DNA of 64,000 nucleotides from assembly GCA_964035575.1 (NCBI GenBank), contig OZ037908.1, positions 1,054,001 through 1,118,000 of the forward strand. The letters are read 5' to 3'. This document shows positions 18,051 through 30,700 of this stretch, one piece after another. Under the pieces are notes generated by a model. The model saw only the letters and a list, made by a program, of their open reading frames with translations, searched no databases and was not told the DNA's origin. Source of the DNA: Rhynchopus sp. YZ270_cl-10 (Eukaryota; Euglenozoa; Diplonemea; Diplonemida; Diplonemidae). Each line of letters opens with the position of its first letter. The stretch's first letter is position 1. Both the position numbers and the translations under genes were made by a program.

Positions 18051-19342
18051 TGAGTGCACTGTTCGTACTTGCTCTTTGTGTTTGCCTCTTTTCCAAGACG
18101 AATGCAGTCTGAGTGACGAGTACGAATGGTGTTGACACTGCCTCGTGCGGTGGGTGCCCTCATGCCACTGCGGGTGCGTTGTGCGAGGACAGAAGAGCGG
18201 CATATTCACACATCTTTTCCAAGATGTGTTGCGATTACACATGTTCTTTGACCACTTTGTTTTTGGAGTGTCACACACTGCCACTTCCACATCTGTACAC
18301 TATTCATTTCCGACTTTGCTTTTCCCTGGGGTTTGGGGCTCTTGCTGTTTCGTTTTACCAAGGTGGAGCGTTGAGGAATTCCACATGTCTTCCATATTTT
18401 TGTGCTATCGAATGATTGAGAGTTTCAGTGTTGCGATGTGTTCTGCTTCGACTGGCATGAGGGCTGTGTGCGTGTTAAGACCTTGGACGAGTGCACCTGC
18501 CTGCCCTGCTCCGTTGACACGGGATTGGGGGAGGACAGAGGTCAAGCACCCCTGTACCAGAAATGAGTTAGAATTTTGTATACAAATCTACAAAAGGGAG
18601 AAGTGTCCCCAGTCACCCAAAAACAGCCTGTGTTGCCACACTGCAGCGTGCTGGTGTGTGGGGTTTATGATCGTACTCTTAGAGGTCAAAAGAAATGAAA
18701 CAAAAGCAAAAAGGGGGAGAAAATGAGGGAGGAATCTGTTTTCAACAGGCACCGTTAGTGCGAAATGTAATGTGTGGGGAACGGAAAAACGCGAAAAATG
18801 ATTTTTTCTGCAGAATATGATGATAATTTTGTATTCCCCCAGCCCTCCCGTTCCTACCCTGCCAAAGCAGGAGGAAAAAGATATATGCAGCCCGACGCCC
18901 TCCTTTTTAGTTTAGAGTACTCAAACCCTACATAACGCACTTCCAGTGCCTTCCAGTGCTGCTATATGTGAGGAAATGCGTCAGCAAGAACACGCAGTGT
19001 GTGTGAAGTTCATCATGTGAAGACAGGTGCATTGGAGTGCATCGACCCTGAGTTTTTCACACCATGCTGTGCTGACACCAACTCTTGGTAGTTGAGTGTC
19101 GAGACAAGAGATGAAGGACACACCATGTGTATCTCTTGGCAGCCATGCTGTGCTGACAGTGCCTTTCTTACCTAAGCGTCGCAGGCAGACTCCGAAACGA
19201 ATCGTGACGAGGTTGTATTGAAACCATACCGCCACTGTGTGTCCTATGGTTACCTGGCCTCTCTTCTACACACAGCAATCAGGTTCTCTCAGCCCACCTT
19301 TGTTTTCTTCGTTTTCTGCACAAAAAAGAAAAAAAATACAAA
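18051..19342. other. spacer downstream of NACHT-WD40 copy B
   Basis: Bases 18051-18480 repeat the 3' flank of copy A (2609-3020). The rest shows no gene or obvious repeat. Just before the next ATG the sequence is T/C-rich, then A-rich, consistent with a short leader. Confidence 0.55.
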
Positions 19343-19914
19343 ATGATTCAGATGCGCAAGCTGCACATTGCATTGATCGTTATCCTAGCGGTGTGCTGGT
19401 TGATTCAGATGATTGGCACTGCGGTGAAGGAGGGGAGCAACAACGGACACGACCTCCGGCGCTACTGGTGGGCGGTGATCCTGGAGCTGATTGTGCTCAT
19501 CCTGAATGTGTTTGTGCTGTTCAAGGGCGTGGAGGAGTGGCACACCGCACTCATCTCCCTCAGTACCATGGCGTCTGCCTACCTCATGGTGATTGCTGAC
19601 GGCTGGCTCGATATGAACAAGGACGGGGACATGGGGGCTGCAGGCACAATCCTCGTGATCATCATTAACATTTGCGTCATTGTCTTCGTTTCGAACCCGA
19701 CCTTCAGACAGCAGGCACAAACCAAGGTATCTTGTTCAAAAGAAATTCCTGTTTTATTACACAACACACAACTGGGCAAATATTCCGCTCTGATGAAGCT
19801 TACCCACACACCCTTCTTTCAAAACAATTTATTCAGGTCGAGGAGGTGGGGGACACGCTCGCGACGAAGGCGAAGGACTTGAACAACAACGAAGACGCCG
19901 TTATGAGCGCTTAG
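19343..19914 (+). CDS. small four-helix membrane protein, one intron
   Basis: Exon 1 is 19343-19726 and exon 2 is 19837-19914, phase 0, with donor GTATCT and acceptor TTCAG. The product is 153 aa ending EDAVMSA. It has four hydrophobic helices (HIALIVILAVCWLIQMIG; WAVILELIVLILNVFVLF; LISLSTMASAYLMVIA; ILVIIINICVIVFV) and short loops. The loop between helices 3 and 4 carries DMNKDGDMG, which resembles the first half of an EF-hand calcium loop but lacks the closing Glu. The ATG is the first after an A-rich leader. The protein is unrelated in sequence to the four-helix proteins at 38788 and 43998. I do not recognise the family; a tetraspan membrane protein is all that can be said. Confidence 0.75.
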
Positions 19915-20739
19915 GAGAGGCAAAGGCGCTGTCCTGGTGGAGTGTGGTCTTGTTGTGTATATTACCTGAACAGAGGGCACATCATCAGAAAGGCAGCTGG
20001 CTGTTTCTTTTTCGATGTGTGTATGTACGGTGATGTGTGTGCACTTTCAACTTCTCTTTGGATGAATGCGATCAACAAACAACAGACGTACAGTGTCCTG
20101 ACACCGAGCTCTATTTTTTGAAGTAAAGGATGTTCATCTTCCAAGTGTTCTTCTCTGTTATTTTTCCCCCTGCTTCAGCTCAAGCCGGAGTTTTTGTTAA
20201 TTAACGTGTTTGCACTTTCCCCACTTTCACTCTTTTAGTAACACAAGTCTTCTTTCTATTATAATCGCAATAAAATTGCTTTCATTTTTCTCCAGTTTTT
20301 CTTTTAGTTTTGTTGATTGAATTCAGAAGAATCTGCACAAGAATACAAAAAGTTTTTTTAGTTCAAATGTTGTGCTTATCTGAAGATGACTTATGCGCGA
20401 GGTGCTCATGCAACTCTTCTGAACCCCCTCTTTTCCTGCAAAAGGTATTTCCATACTCTTCTCAAAACACACCAACCCGCTAACTCATAACCAACCTTTA
20501 CCCCCCCTGCCACATCACCATGTTCAAACTTTTCATAAAAACCCCTCTTTTTCAAAAGCAGTGACAAGACTCTTTCCTGTCTATTACTCAAAATATCTGT
20601 CACCCTCTCAGTTCTCAGCAAAACAATAGGAAGGGGGGTACTACTTTTTTTTTTTTTTGACGAGCTGCGCAATACTGCGCAATACCTAAGTGTGATCAAG
20701 GTGGCTAGACACACATAGGCGTCTCTATGCAGAACACGA
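19915..20739. other. spacer, no gene seen
   Basis: AT-rich sequence with several possible polyadenylation-like AATAAA strings (about 20270) and a T-run at 20645-20659. A worn copy of dispersed repeat R1 lies near 20700. No coding region is supported. Confidence 0.5.
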
Positions 20740-21442
20740 CACCGCACTGATCCTTTCTTTGTTCAGACCCACCCACGAGCGGAGACGTTTGGGCATGGCG
20801 TACTCCTTCTCCGTCGGCACTCTCCGTCGGCACTGAGCTTCGCCTCCTTCGCCGTCCACCACCGGATCACCACTGACTCCCGTAAGGGAACGACACATCT
20901 CGCGGAAGAAGAGCACAGTCAGACAGCCTCATCGTTGCCGTCCATGCCAACGCTGCTGCACACATGGTCGGGTCCTTGCTGGCTTCCACCGTCTTCCAGA
21001 CTTCCAGCCGTACGTCGTAGGTCATGGGGCAGCTCGGCGGTGGAGGCAGATCTTCCCCATCGCACGTCGGATGATACGCATGTGCTCGGTTGACATACCA
21101 AGATGCGCTACGAGCACGTTCACATTATCTCGCCACCGATTGTGTGGCCCTGTTCTTCTTCCCTCTTTCCCCACTCGCAGGGTGGCGTCCCTGTAGCCCG
21201 AACCATTTCCTCACCCGCGGAGGGTTAATCGCATGTCAGAGTTTCTCATAGGTGGGATCACGGGATGGGTGGTGTACTTCATGTACTCCATAGTTATAGC
21301 TGCGTGACCACTCGAACCCGTGAAGGCAATTGTTTCGAGGGAGATTGAAGAGCCTGTTTGGTGAATACTCTGCATAGTAGACGTTTGGTCGCATGAAGGT
21401 TTTCCTCATCCTGACATGTTCGGTGAAGGTCGCAGAACGCAC
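20740..21442 (-). pseudogene. decayed tyrosine-recombinase-like gene (Crypton/DIRS type?)
   Basis: Read on the minus strand, several frames in series are protein-like but broken by frameshifts and stops. In order: RMRKTFMRPNVYYAEYSPNR (~21410-21350), GPHNRWRDNVNVLVAHLGM and STEHMRIIRRAMGKICLHRR (~21150-21045), then after a one-base shift MTYDVRLEVWKTVEASKD followed by CAAALAWTATMRLSDCALLP (~21025-20900), then after another shift VVIRWWTAKEAKLSADGE (~20880-20830). The spacing of a Leu/Thr-start helix, then ALAWTATMRLSDCALL...DV, then a strand with WTAK matches the N-terminal half of a tyrosine-recombinase catalytic domain, with MRLSD as the first catalytic Arg box. I could not find the H-x-x-R and Tyr boxes. 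This is the only convincing minus-strand coding trace in the window. Confidence 0.5.
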
Positions 21443-21629
21443 CTATCCAGCGTTGTGCCTTGCATCTGTGCCATGTACCTGCCCCGCCTATCTCATATAG
21501 GAGACGACAACAAATACACATCTGCTGCAGACCACCTTATAGAGTGTAGAGGATGAGTGGTGCTTTCGTTCTTCACCTCGTGCCCACCACAACATACCAC
21601 AACAGCAGACAACACAGAGAGACAAAACA

Positions 21630-22819
21630 ATGGAGCTGTGCGTAAAGACCTTTGACAACGAGACGTACGTGATTGAGGTGGGTGTGGACGACACAGCTGC
21701 GGTCATGCGGCGGAAGGTGGCGTCTGCAGTGGGGTTGCCTGAAGACGGCTTCCACATGAGGTTCGGAGGGGAAGCGCTGGGAGCAGGAGCGGACATGGCA
21801 CAGCTGAGTGTTGGGGACACAATTGAGTTGACGAAAACGGAGAGGTACGATATAGTAGCAGCGCTTCACGCATTGGGTGAGACGGACATCACAGCAGAGC
21901 GGCTCGATACTGTGGAGGATCCTGAGGTGGCGTGTTTGCTTCTGCAGGCGGGGGTTGTGACTGTCATTCCCGATGAGTTCTTGACCTTAGGATCCTTCAC
22001 CGAACTTGACCTGGGTGTTGAGTTGCCCGTTACTGTGGTTGGAACTGGTTTCTTACGCAGTGCACCTCGTTGACAAGAATCGACATCTCAGGGTTGTGCA
22101 ATGTCAAGAAAATTGGTCGGGGGTTTTTGTATGAGTGCTACTCATTGTCAACAATCGATATCTCAGTGGTGTGCAATGTCACAGACATTGGTGGCTGCTT
22201 TCTCCAAGGTTGCTTCTCGCTGACTGCAATCGATCTTTCAGGGTTGTGCAATGTCACGAAAATTGACCATCGTTTTCTCTCTGACTGCACCTCGTTGTCA
22301 GCGCTCGACTTGTCAGGGTTGTGCAATGTCACGGAGATTGGTTTCGGCTTTCTCAGCGAATGCACTTCGTTGACAACAATCGATCTGTCAGAGTTGCGCA
22401 ATGTCACGAAGGTTGGTTACGAGTTTCTTTCGCTCTGCATCTCGTTGACAACACTCAACCTCTCAGGTTGGTGTCATGTCACTGACATCGGTGACAGCTT
22501 TCTCAACAACTGCACCTCGTTGACAACAATCGATCTGTCAGAGTTGCGCAATGTCACGAAGGTTGGTTACGAGTTTCTTTCGCTCTGCATCTCGTTGACA
22601 ACACTCAACCTCTCAGGTTGGTGTCATGTCACTGACATCGGTGACAGCTTTCTCAACAACTGCACCTCGTTGACAACAATCGACCTGTCAGGGTTGCGCA
22701 GCCCCAATAAGGGATATCTTGGGCAGTGCCACGCACTGTCAACAATCGAGGCTGCAGTGTGCCCCCAGAGCACTGCTCGCATAGTACGGAGCCCACATGG
22801 GGTGGTGCCTCTCCTATGA
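21630..22819 (+). pseudogene. ubiquitin-like/LRR protein copy A, frameshifted
   Basis: ATG 21630 opens a 147-residue frame with a ubiquitin-like N-terminus (MELCVKTFDNETYVIEV...), almost identical to copy B at 23419. It stops at 22071 because one base is missing near 22059: restoring register continues the Cys-Thr-Ser-Leu repeat start directly into the frame 22070-22819. That second frame holds about nine 25-residue LRRs of the form C-S-L-x-x-I-D-L-S-G-L-x-N-V-x-x-I-G-x-x-F-L. Two consecutive repeats (150 bp) are duplicated almost exactly at 22381-22530 and 22531-22680. The last repeat is degenerate. It is a pseudogene unless the base is a sequencing error. The LRR type is BspA-like (LRR_5). 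Confidence 0.8.
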
Positions 22820-23418
22820 TGGTCCCCTAGCGAACGACGCTACGAGGATTACTAAGGAAGTCACCTTGTCTTGGATGGCTTTGTACCAGAGGCACGAAAC
22901 AACGTGTGTGTGTGCCACTTTGACAACCTATTTCGTTATTTGGTTTGTGTGCTGCATGAACACGACCTAGCTTGTGTTGTTAAGCACGTTTTCAACTACT
23001 CTTCGCTTTGTTTTATATTGTTCATGGTTAGGTTTAGTCGTGCCCTGCTTCGGTAATGCGACTCAATGAAGAGGTGCATGCGGGGGGGGTGCTTTGTGCC
23101 CTCGGGATTGGAGCGACCCTGCACCTTTCACTGGCACGCATGATTCCGCTGTTCTGTTCTTAGGTGACTAAGCAGAGGCTTAGGATCATCTTATAAACTT
23201 TTCTTTCTTTTCGAACTTTTTCAAAAAGTACAAAAGCACGCATCCACAAAACCTTTCTCCATCCCTCTCCTCCTCATTAATATTCCTGAACAAGCATTTG
23301 TGCTCCTCCTTGTCTCTCGCACACTTATCCAACGTTGTGCCTTGCACCTGCCTCGCCTATCTTATGTGGGAGATAACACACCACACCACAACAGCAGACA
23401 ACACAGAGACACAAAACA
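22820..23418. other. spacer between LRR copies A and B
   Basis: Contains a good copy of dispersed hairpin repeat R1 at 23163-23208. Bases 23324-23418 resemble the leader of copy A (shared CGTTGTGCCTTGCA and CACAACAGCAGACAACACAG), so the upstream flank was duplicated with the gene. Confidence 0.6.
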
Positions 23419-24321
23419 ATGGAGCTGTGCGTAAAGACTTTTGACGACGAGACGTACGTGATTGAGGTGGGTGTGGACGACACAGCTGCGGTCATGCGGC
23501 GGAAGGTGGCGTCTGCAGTGGGGTTGCCTGAAGACGGCTTCCACATGAGGTTCGGAGGGGAAGCGCTGGGAGCAGGAGCGGACATGGCACAGCTGAGTGT
23601 TGGGGACACAATTGAGTTGACGAAAACGGAGAGGTACGATATAGTAGCAGCGCTTCACGCATTGGGTGAGACGGACATCACAGCAGAGCGGCTCGATACT
23701 GTGGAGGATCCTGAGGTGGCGTGTTTGCTTCTGCAGGCGGAGGTTGCGACTGTCATTCCAGATGAGTTCTTGACAGCAGGATCCTTCACCGAACTTGACC
23801 TGAGTGTTGAGTTGCCTGTTACTCAGGTTGGACACAGCTTTCTTGAGTGCTGCACCTCGTTGACAACAGTCAATTTCTCAGGGTTATGCAATGTCACGTC
23901 TCTCGGTGCTAACTTTCTTGCTGAGTGCGACTCGTTGACAACTGTGGACCTCTCAGGGTTGTGCAATGTTGCGTACGTTGGTGGTTATTTTCTCGTTGGC
24001 TGCACCTCGTTGACGACAATCGACCTTTCAGGGTTGCGCAATGTCAGGGAGATTGGCTACGGCTTTCTCTCTGACTGCACCTCGTTGGCAACACTCGACC
24101 TGTCAGAGTTGCGCAATGTCAAGCAAATTGGTTGTAACTTTGCCAAGAGCTGCACCTCGTTGACGACGGTCGACCTCTCAGGGTTGCGCAATGTCGAGAC
24201 AATTGGCGGGTCCTTCTTTCGTAGCTGTTCCTCGTTGGTAGCAATCGAAAAGCCCTCGCCCTGCAGTGAAGCTCTGTCCAGTGCGGTCTTTGACAGCGGG
24301 CGTAAGGCATATTTGCTGTAA
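23419..24321 (+). CDS. ubiquitin-like/LRR protein copy B
   Basis: Intact 300-aa frame from an ATG in an A-rich context. Residues 1-72 have the beta-grasp pattern of ubiquitin (initial strand MELCVKTF, helix VMRRKVASAVGL, then MRFGGEAL, closing strand TIELTKT). Residues ~75-125 are a helical linker (ALHALGETDITAERL). From ~140 there are five 25-residue BspA-type LRRs and a short cap (AIEKPSPC). There is no signal peptide or membrane helix, so it is probably cytosolic. It may be an adaptor or binding protein; the ubiquitin-like fold lacks a C-terminal GG, so conjugation is not expected. It sits directly after the damaged copy A and upstream of giant gene 2. Confidence 0.85.
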   Translation: MELCVKTFDDETYVIEVGVDDTAAVMRRKVASAVGLPEDGFHMRFGGEALGAGADMAQLSVGDTIELTKTERYDIVAALHALGETDITAERLDTVEDPEVACLLLQAEVATVIPDEFLTAGSFTELDLSVELPVTQVGHSFLECCTSLTTVNFSGLCNVTSLGANFLAECDSLTTVDLSGLCNVAYVGGYFLVGCTSLTTIDLSGLRNVREIGYGFLSDCTSLATLDLSELRNVKQIGCNFAKSCTSLTTVDLSGLRNVETIGGSFFRSCSSLVAIEKPSPCSEALSSAVFDSGRKAYLL

Positions 24322-24761
24322 AAAGTTGTGTCAAAATGATCATTCCTGAACAAAAAAAAAACCCCAGCTACATTCTCCTCTTTCCCTCGCCTTTTTGATG
24401 TTTTCTTTGGTATGATATTGTGTACAGACCATATGAGGAAGCAACACAACTGAGTGATATTTTATTTTGTATGCTTCAGGAAGCGGGTTTTCGGGGGGTT
24501 TTCGGGGTTTTCGGGATTTTTGGAAATAAAAAATGGATGCGATGAACAAGCAACAAAACAACAAAACAACAAAACTACAAAACTACAAAACAAAGAGTCA
24601 TATTTCATTTTTCCATTACTCCCTCCCCCCACACACACACTTACAAACCAAGCATCACACTGCCTCACCTATATCTCATCTACGGCACAACAAACACGCA
24701 CACACCACTATCCCCATCAACACAACCACACGACTCACCAACCCTTCAGACACCTATTTAC

Positions 24762-27700
24762 ATGATATGGCGCGGGCGTGGTGCGCTGCTGTTGTGCCTG
24801 GTACTTTGCACCATCTCCACAGCGACTCCGTTGGTCGACCTCTGCACAACCGAACAATGCAGGGGACAGTTGGACGTCACCGGGAGTAGATACGCTTCCA
24901 CTGCAGACAGCCTGGTCGCGCTGGGCGCGCCGGATCAGGGTGTTGTTTCTCTTATCGACACGAACACTGGGGAGACAAGAACGATCAAGGTGGTGGTGAA
25001 CTCTGTGTCGCTTTCCCCTGCTGGAGCATGGCTTGCGGTCACGACGTCCTCGGGAGAGGTCTGTGTATGGGCGACGGATGACCTGCGAGCACCACGCTTC
25101 AAGGCACGCATCCTCGGGGAAACGGTGCTGTCGCAGGTAGCCTTTTCGCAGGACGGACGCTACCTAGCTGTAGCGACGCCCACTGCAGTGCATCTCCGCA
25201 ACGCATCTTCAGGCACCCCGATCTCCATCCTCCAGGGTGCCGGTTGGGCGTCGACCCCCCTGGTTTCTTTTTCCCCCGACAGCTCCCTCCTCGCCTCCGG
25301 GGACTCAGTGTGGGAGACAGAAAGCTTCCTCCGTACGACACGGCATTCAAAAGGGGAGGCCTCGTTGACGTCGCTGCAGTTCCGTGATGAGGACACTCTT
25401 GTCTGTGCATGGGATAATGGGGAGCTCATCTGGGTTAGTACAGCGGATGCAACCACGCTACGCAAGGAAACATTCACACCGGGAAAGCTGCTGTTGTCGG
25501 AGGGTGGGGAAGAGCTGGCGGAGGTGGGGCCAAAAGGGGTGCGTATCTTCTCGGTGCGTGCGGAGGTGGTGGTCACAGCGGTGCTCGCGGAGAACAGCAC
25601 CACTGCGCTCGCGTTCATGGAAAACTCGACACTCATCTGCTCTCTCGAGGGGTGTCTGCTGTGGGGCCCTACACCCGCCCCTGTAAGCATTGGCACGCCA
25701 CGGCAACGTACGATGGAGACACTGCATTATGTAGACATGGCATACGCCCTGGGGCATATGTTTGTCGGGACCGTCGACGGAATGGAGGTTCTAGACTGTC
25801 GTGGGACCACACCGACGAGCGATTCACGTCTCCGCCCGACGCGCATGCAAAGCTTTACTTCGAGCATGGGAACCGGCGATGTGCACACCATGAAGACCAT
25901 CGCGTTGGACACGAGAACAACATATCTGTATCTGCTGCGCGGGACACATTGTTATGTCGCTGATGTGTCTGGCGTGGAGGGCCGCCTCTGGGATAATCCT
26001 GGAAGAAGCCGCGAGGCCCGCACGCCGTACAACGAAGAGATCGTGCTGCTTGATGTGGCGCCGATGCCGTCGCAGGGGAAGGTGTTCTTTGTGTCGAACC
26101 GCACCTCGTCCTACAAGAACCAGTATGAGTTTTGGGTCATGTCGGGGACAGCGGTGCTGGCAAATGCGGACCCCTTTCTGGTCGAGAAGGAAGCTGCGCA
26201 CGACCATTTCTGCCGCAGTGTGTCTGCGTCGGGGAACGTTCTCTTTGCGGCATGTGGCGGGCACGGCCTGCTCAGGGTGCACTTCTACAATGGGCATACC
26301 CAAGCGTTGCTGGAGCCGGACGTCGGGTTTGTCTCCTCAGTGCGTGTAGGGCGGGCCCCGCAGTATACTTCGGTGGACTGTGATGGGCCGGTGTGCGTGG
26401 TGCTCAACGGCGAGGTGATTGAGCTGTGGGATGCTTCCGTGCGGGGCCATGTGTACCTCAAAGGGCATATGCACAGCTCATTCGACGTCCAGGCGAAGGT
26501 GCTTAGTGTGCGTCTAGCGGGCGACCACGTGGTGTACTCTTCCCAAGGTGGAATCCATTTTCTGAACATTCGCGACAAATTTAGAATGCACAAAGAAGCT
26601 ACGTCATGCACACAGTGCACCGCAGACGCGGCGTTTCTGCGCTCCGGGGTGCTGGCGTCGATCAGCAGAGGTGATTCCGATGTCACTCTCGAGGCCAGAA
26701 CGGTGTCGCTCCCCAAGGCGCCAAGCCTGATCCCGGAGAACCAGTTGGCAGTAGCTGCGGAGCGTTCGCTTACCCTGCAGCGCAAGCACTTCCGCCACCA
26801 CGTTGTGCACAAGGGGACAATCTACGTCGCAGATAACAGCATGTTGCTTGTGTTCACGTACACCAAGGGGGTGCTGGAGAAGGTGTCTGAGGTGGCGACC
26901 CTCCCCTCTAGTCAGAGCATCGCGTTTCTGCGGCTACTGCGACACGAAGGACACTGGCGGCTTGTTGTGGGCAAGGTCGGCGGGTTCAACTTCTACCTTC
27001 TGGACAGCCCTAACCACCCGGAGCTGGTGGTCCTGGACGACACCTACATCTCCCTGCGCAACCAGGTGTCGGACGTTGCGGCAGTCGACAGCAGGCTGTA
27101 CGTCGCCTACCCAAACGGACGATACGACGACTGGAAGATCGGTGTGACGTACGGCGGGTTATGCCGTCTAAGCACCGAATGTTGCGGAGTGACGTGCGAA
27201 AGAGAGACCACGACGTGGCATCCTGGGCGGTGTTCCTCAATTGCCGCATACGGGACGAACATTCTGTTTGCCTGCGGGGACTTTGGTGTGGTGGCATACA
27301 ACACTGTTGCCGATATTTTAACTTACTTTCAGCAGGAAGTCAGAGGCGATCTGGGCCCCGCAGATTCAGTACACTGCCAGGCCGGGTACTGCTACGTCGT
27401 GAGCGGCAGCATCCTTCAGGTGTGGGACGCAACGGAAACCCATTTCACTAAGACAGAACTGAAACGCACGCTCTCCTGGGACCAGGCTGTTCTCTCCGTC
27501 GCCACAGACCCGCAGGGGAGCCCACAGTACTTCGCGGTGCTCGCAGGCAGCACTGTTGCGGTTCTGACCCTCTCCGGCAAGCAGCTTCTCTCCTTCACCG
27601 TCCCCAATGCGTGGCGTGTAACCATCACCGACGGCGTCTTGGTTGTCGCACAACAGGATGTCGGCTCAGAGACGCTTCTCTTCTATGATCTCACCGTGTA

Positions 27701-30700
27701 CGACGCAACCAGGACGCCAGCCACAGAGGCACCAAAAACACTTAAACCATCTGTGGAGGACACAGCAGTGCCGCCTTCTCGTCCGACAGATAAGCCCGCT
27801 GTAAGGAAAACTGCGGTTCCAACAGAGGCACCACGCACCAAGGTGCCGAAGACAGCCGCTCCAACGGCCCCGCCCACTGAGGTGCCCATCGTGACAGCCT
27901 CGCCCACTGAGGTTCCTCCGTGGAGCACTGAGGTACCACAGAGCCGCACCACCACCACCCCCACGACAGCCTCCCCGCCCACAGAGCCCCCAGCGACAGA
28001 GCCCCCAGCTACGGAGCCCCCACCCACGAAGCCCCCAGCGACGGAACCACCACCAACACCCCCGCCAGCAACGGAACCACCCACAGCGCCGCCGCGCACT
28101 GCAGAGCCAACCGCGACCCCGACCCTCGCTCCGCCGAAGACCACAGTGGCACCCCCCAGCACTTCCGCTCCAACGGAAGGCCCGCTTATTTTCACTGAGG
28201 TGCCGCTTGTCACAGAGCTTGCAGGATACACTCCGCAGAAGCGTGAAGAAGCGACGCACGCAGCACGCATAGACCTTGACGTGCTTGCGATTCATCAGCG
28301 TTTGGAAGCATACGACCTCGCTGCGGCACGGCAGATCTACGAGAACGGGGTCAGCGGCGGGCGCACACTACGCGACCTCGCACAGGACCTCGCTGACGGA
28401 CACAGCGAGACATTCCTGGAGTACGGTGCCTTCTGGGGGTCGACTGCCTTCGCAGACACGCTACTGCGTGATGCATTCGAAGGGCGTGGGGATTTTTCAC
28501 GAATTTCTGTTGCCGGAAGGGTCGAAGCTGTGCGGTACGGTGTCATGCAGGTCACCTGGCTGTCTGTGGTGAAAGAGGCGGAGTCTGCTGTGAAGGAATG
28601 CAGCGGAGGAGGGGTGTCGGGAGACGCAGGTCTGGACAGCTTGGACCGTGCTTGGGGGTATTATGCGGGGTCCCTAGCAGAGAGTGGAGGGGTGCAGGTC
28701 ATGGCGTTTGCGACGCAGATGGGTGCCCTCTTTGGGAGCGATATCACCACCAGAATGCTGCAGCTCTTTAATACCGCACAGCAGCTGCTCCTGCAGGGGC
28801 GTTGCTCAGGGGTGGAGGAGGCTGTGCGTGCGGTGCGATCACAGCTTGTGGTCCCGCTGCTTCAGGGGGTCTTGCACAATGTGAACACCGTGGTCGCGCT
28901 TCGGACAGAACAGCGTGGTGGTGTGGTGCTGCAGGCTGAAGACGAGGAGGTTGGGTTGTCAGCAGCATGGACCCTCGCCAGCACGGCGCTCCCCTTGGCA
29001 AGCATCTGCTCCCGCCCTGCGGCAGATTCACTACAGTGGCAGCTTTCATTGAGAGGATCCCCACTTAAAGATGGTGTTGAACCGGTGAGATCTGTGTTGG
29101 AGTCTCTCTATGGCTGTCTAGGGGTGCGTTGTGCAGAGGTGGGGGCGCTCAATGGAACTGTGCAGTCGTGTTCCGATGGGGCAGGGGTCTTTGCACGTAA
29201 GGAGATCGGCTTTGCAATGGACAGTGAACGCCTCGGGGCAAAGGGGATCTATGAAGATGAGGGGCTTGTGTTTGGGGTGGTGTTGGAAGGGGCGCGTGTA
29301 GGTGTGCCTGATGGAGATGTGCTGGTGCAGGTGGCGTGGAAAGGTGGGGCAGGCCTGCAGAGAGGGGGGGGGCTGTGTGGTGTTCATCCGTGTATTACCT
29401 TGGTATGTTTGTTTGGTGAATGCTTAGGTTCATCTGCTTTTTTGGCAGGATATAGTGTCGTAGGCAGGTTGAAACCTCACAAAAAAGTAGTAATGAAAAG
29501 GAACGTGGCGATTGCACAACTGTTGGCACACACAACCGAGGCTACACTACTCCATCAATGTATCACAAAAATACAACAGGTCACCGACACCCACCCTGCC
29601 GACGCCACCAACGGCATTGCAGCCACATCACTGCGCAACGCAAAGTTCATCCGTGCTACGGTATGTGAGGTTTTTTCTCCTCACCCCCCCTTGCTTCATG
29701 TCTCTCTGACACTATCTGACGCTCAAACAAAAAAGCATAGTTTATGACAAAATGCTATTTTATTTTCAGATCTAAACCACGAAATATGAACTGCATGGTT
29801 GCGATCCACACACACCCGCATCATTGCAACCTACGGTACAGGGTTTTTTTTTGTATTTCAATCCCCAAAAAATTATCTTTTTTTTAGTACCACCACCCAC
29901 ACCACACCCCAGATCACAACCCTCTCCGACCACACCGCTGCCATCTCCATCCGCCTGCAGGATCCTTCCCTGCGTATCTACCTCCCAGACCGCGAGCAGC
30001 TTCGTGTCGTCCTCTCTGTTGAAGCGTTTACACCGATGGACCGGGGAGGGGTGTGCGAGGCAGGGGTCTGCAGTTGCGACGACGGCGACGGGACGATCCC
30101 CCCTCCTGGCTGCACCGCAAGCATCACCATCTCTGGCGAGCCGCCTCTTGAAGACCTCACTACACCAGAAGTGCTTGCCACACGCGCCGGCGGTGCTGCC
30201 GCTGTCGTCGCCGTCAGCGCTGTGCTCCCTGCTTCTGCGACCACAGGAGGAGCTTTGGTGCGCCTCGCCATTCTCTCAAAAATCGCGCTTTGTCCTGAAC
30301 CCGAAGACGAAGACGAAGAGGACGACCCGACCCTCAACCCCCTCCGCCTGCAGCTCGGCAAAACCAACCAAGACACAAACGGGGCAGTAGTCGGTGGACT
30401 TATCATTGTTGCCACATTTATTGTACTGTGCGTCATTGCATTGCTCTTTGTGAGGCAATGTGTGTCACGAAACCACGTGGTCTCACTGAATAATGACATT
30501 GTCAGTCGCCGTACCCCCATGGCGCTCATGGCAAGAGCCAGGTTTGGGTGGTTAGTGGTTCCCGTTTCGTTTCTCTATGGAGGCGCTGTTGCAAGCGGGT
30601 TTGGCAGTATCATGTACTCCGATACGTTGTATAAGGTTGTCGGTGTTGTTGATGTGGTGCTTGGTGTGTTGGTTCCGGTCTACACCTTGATTGCACTGCG

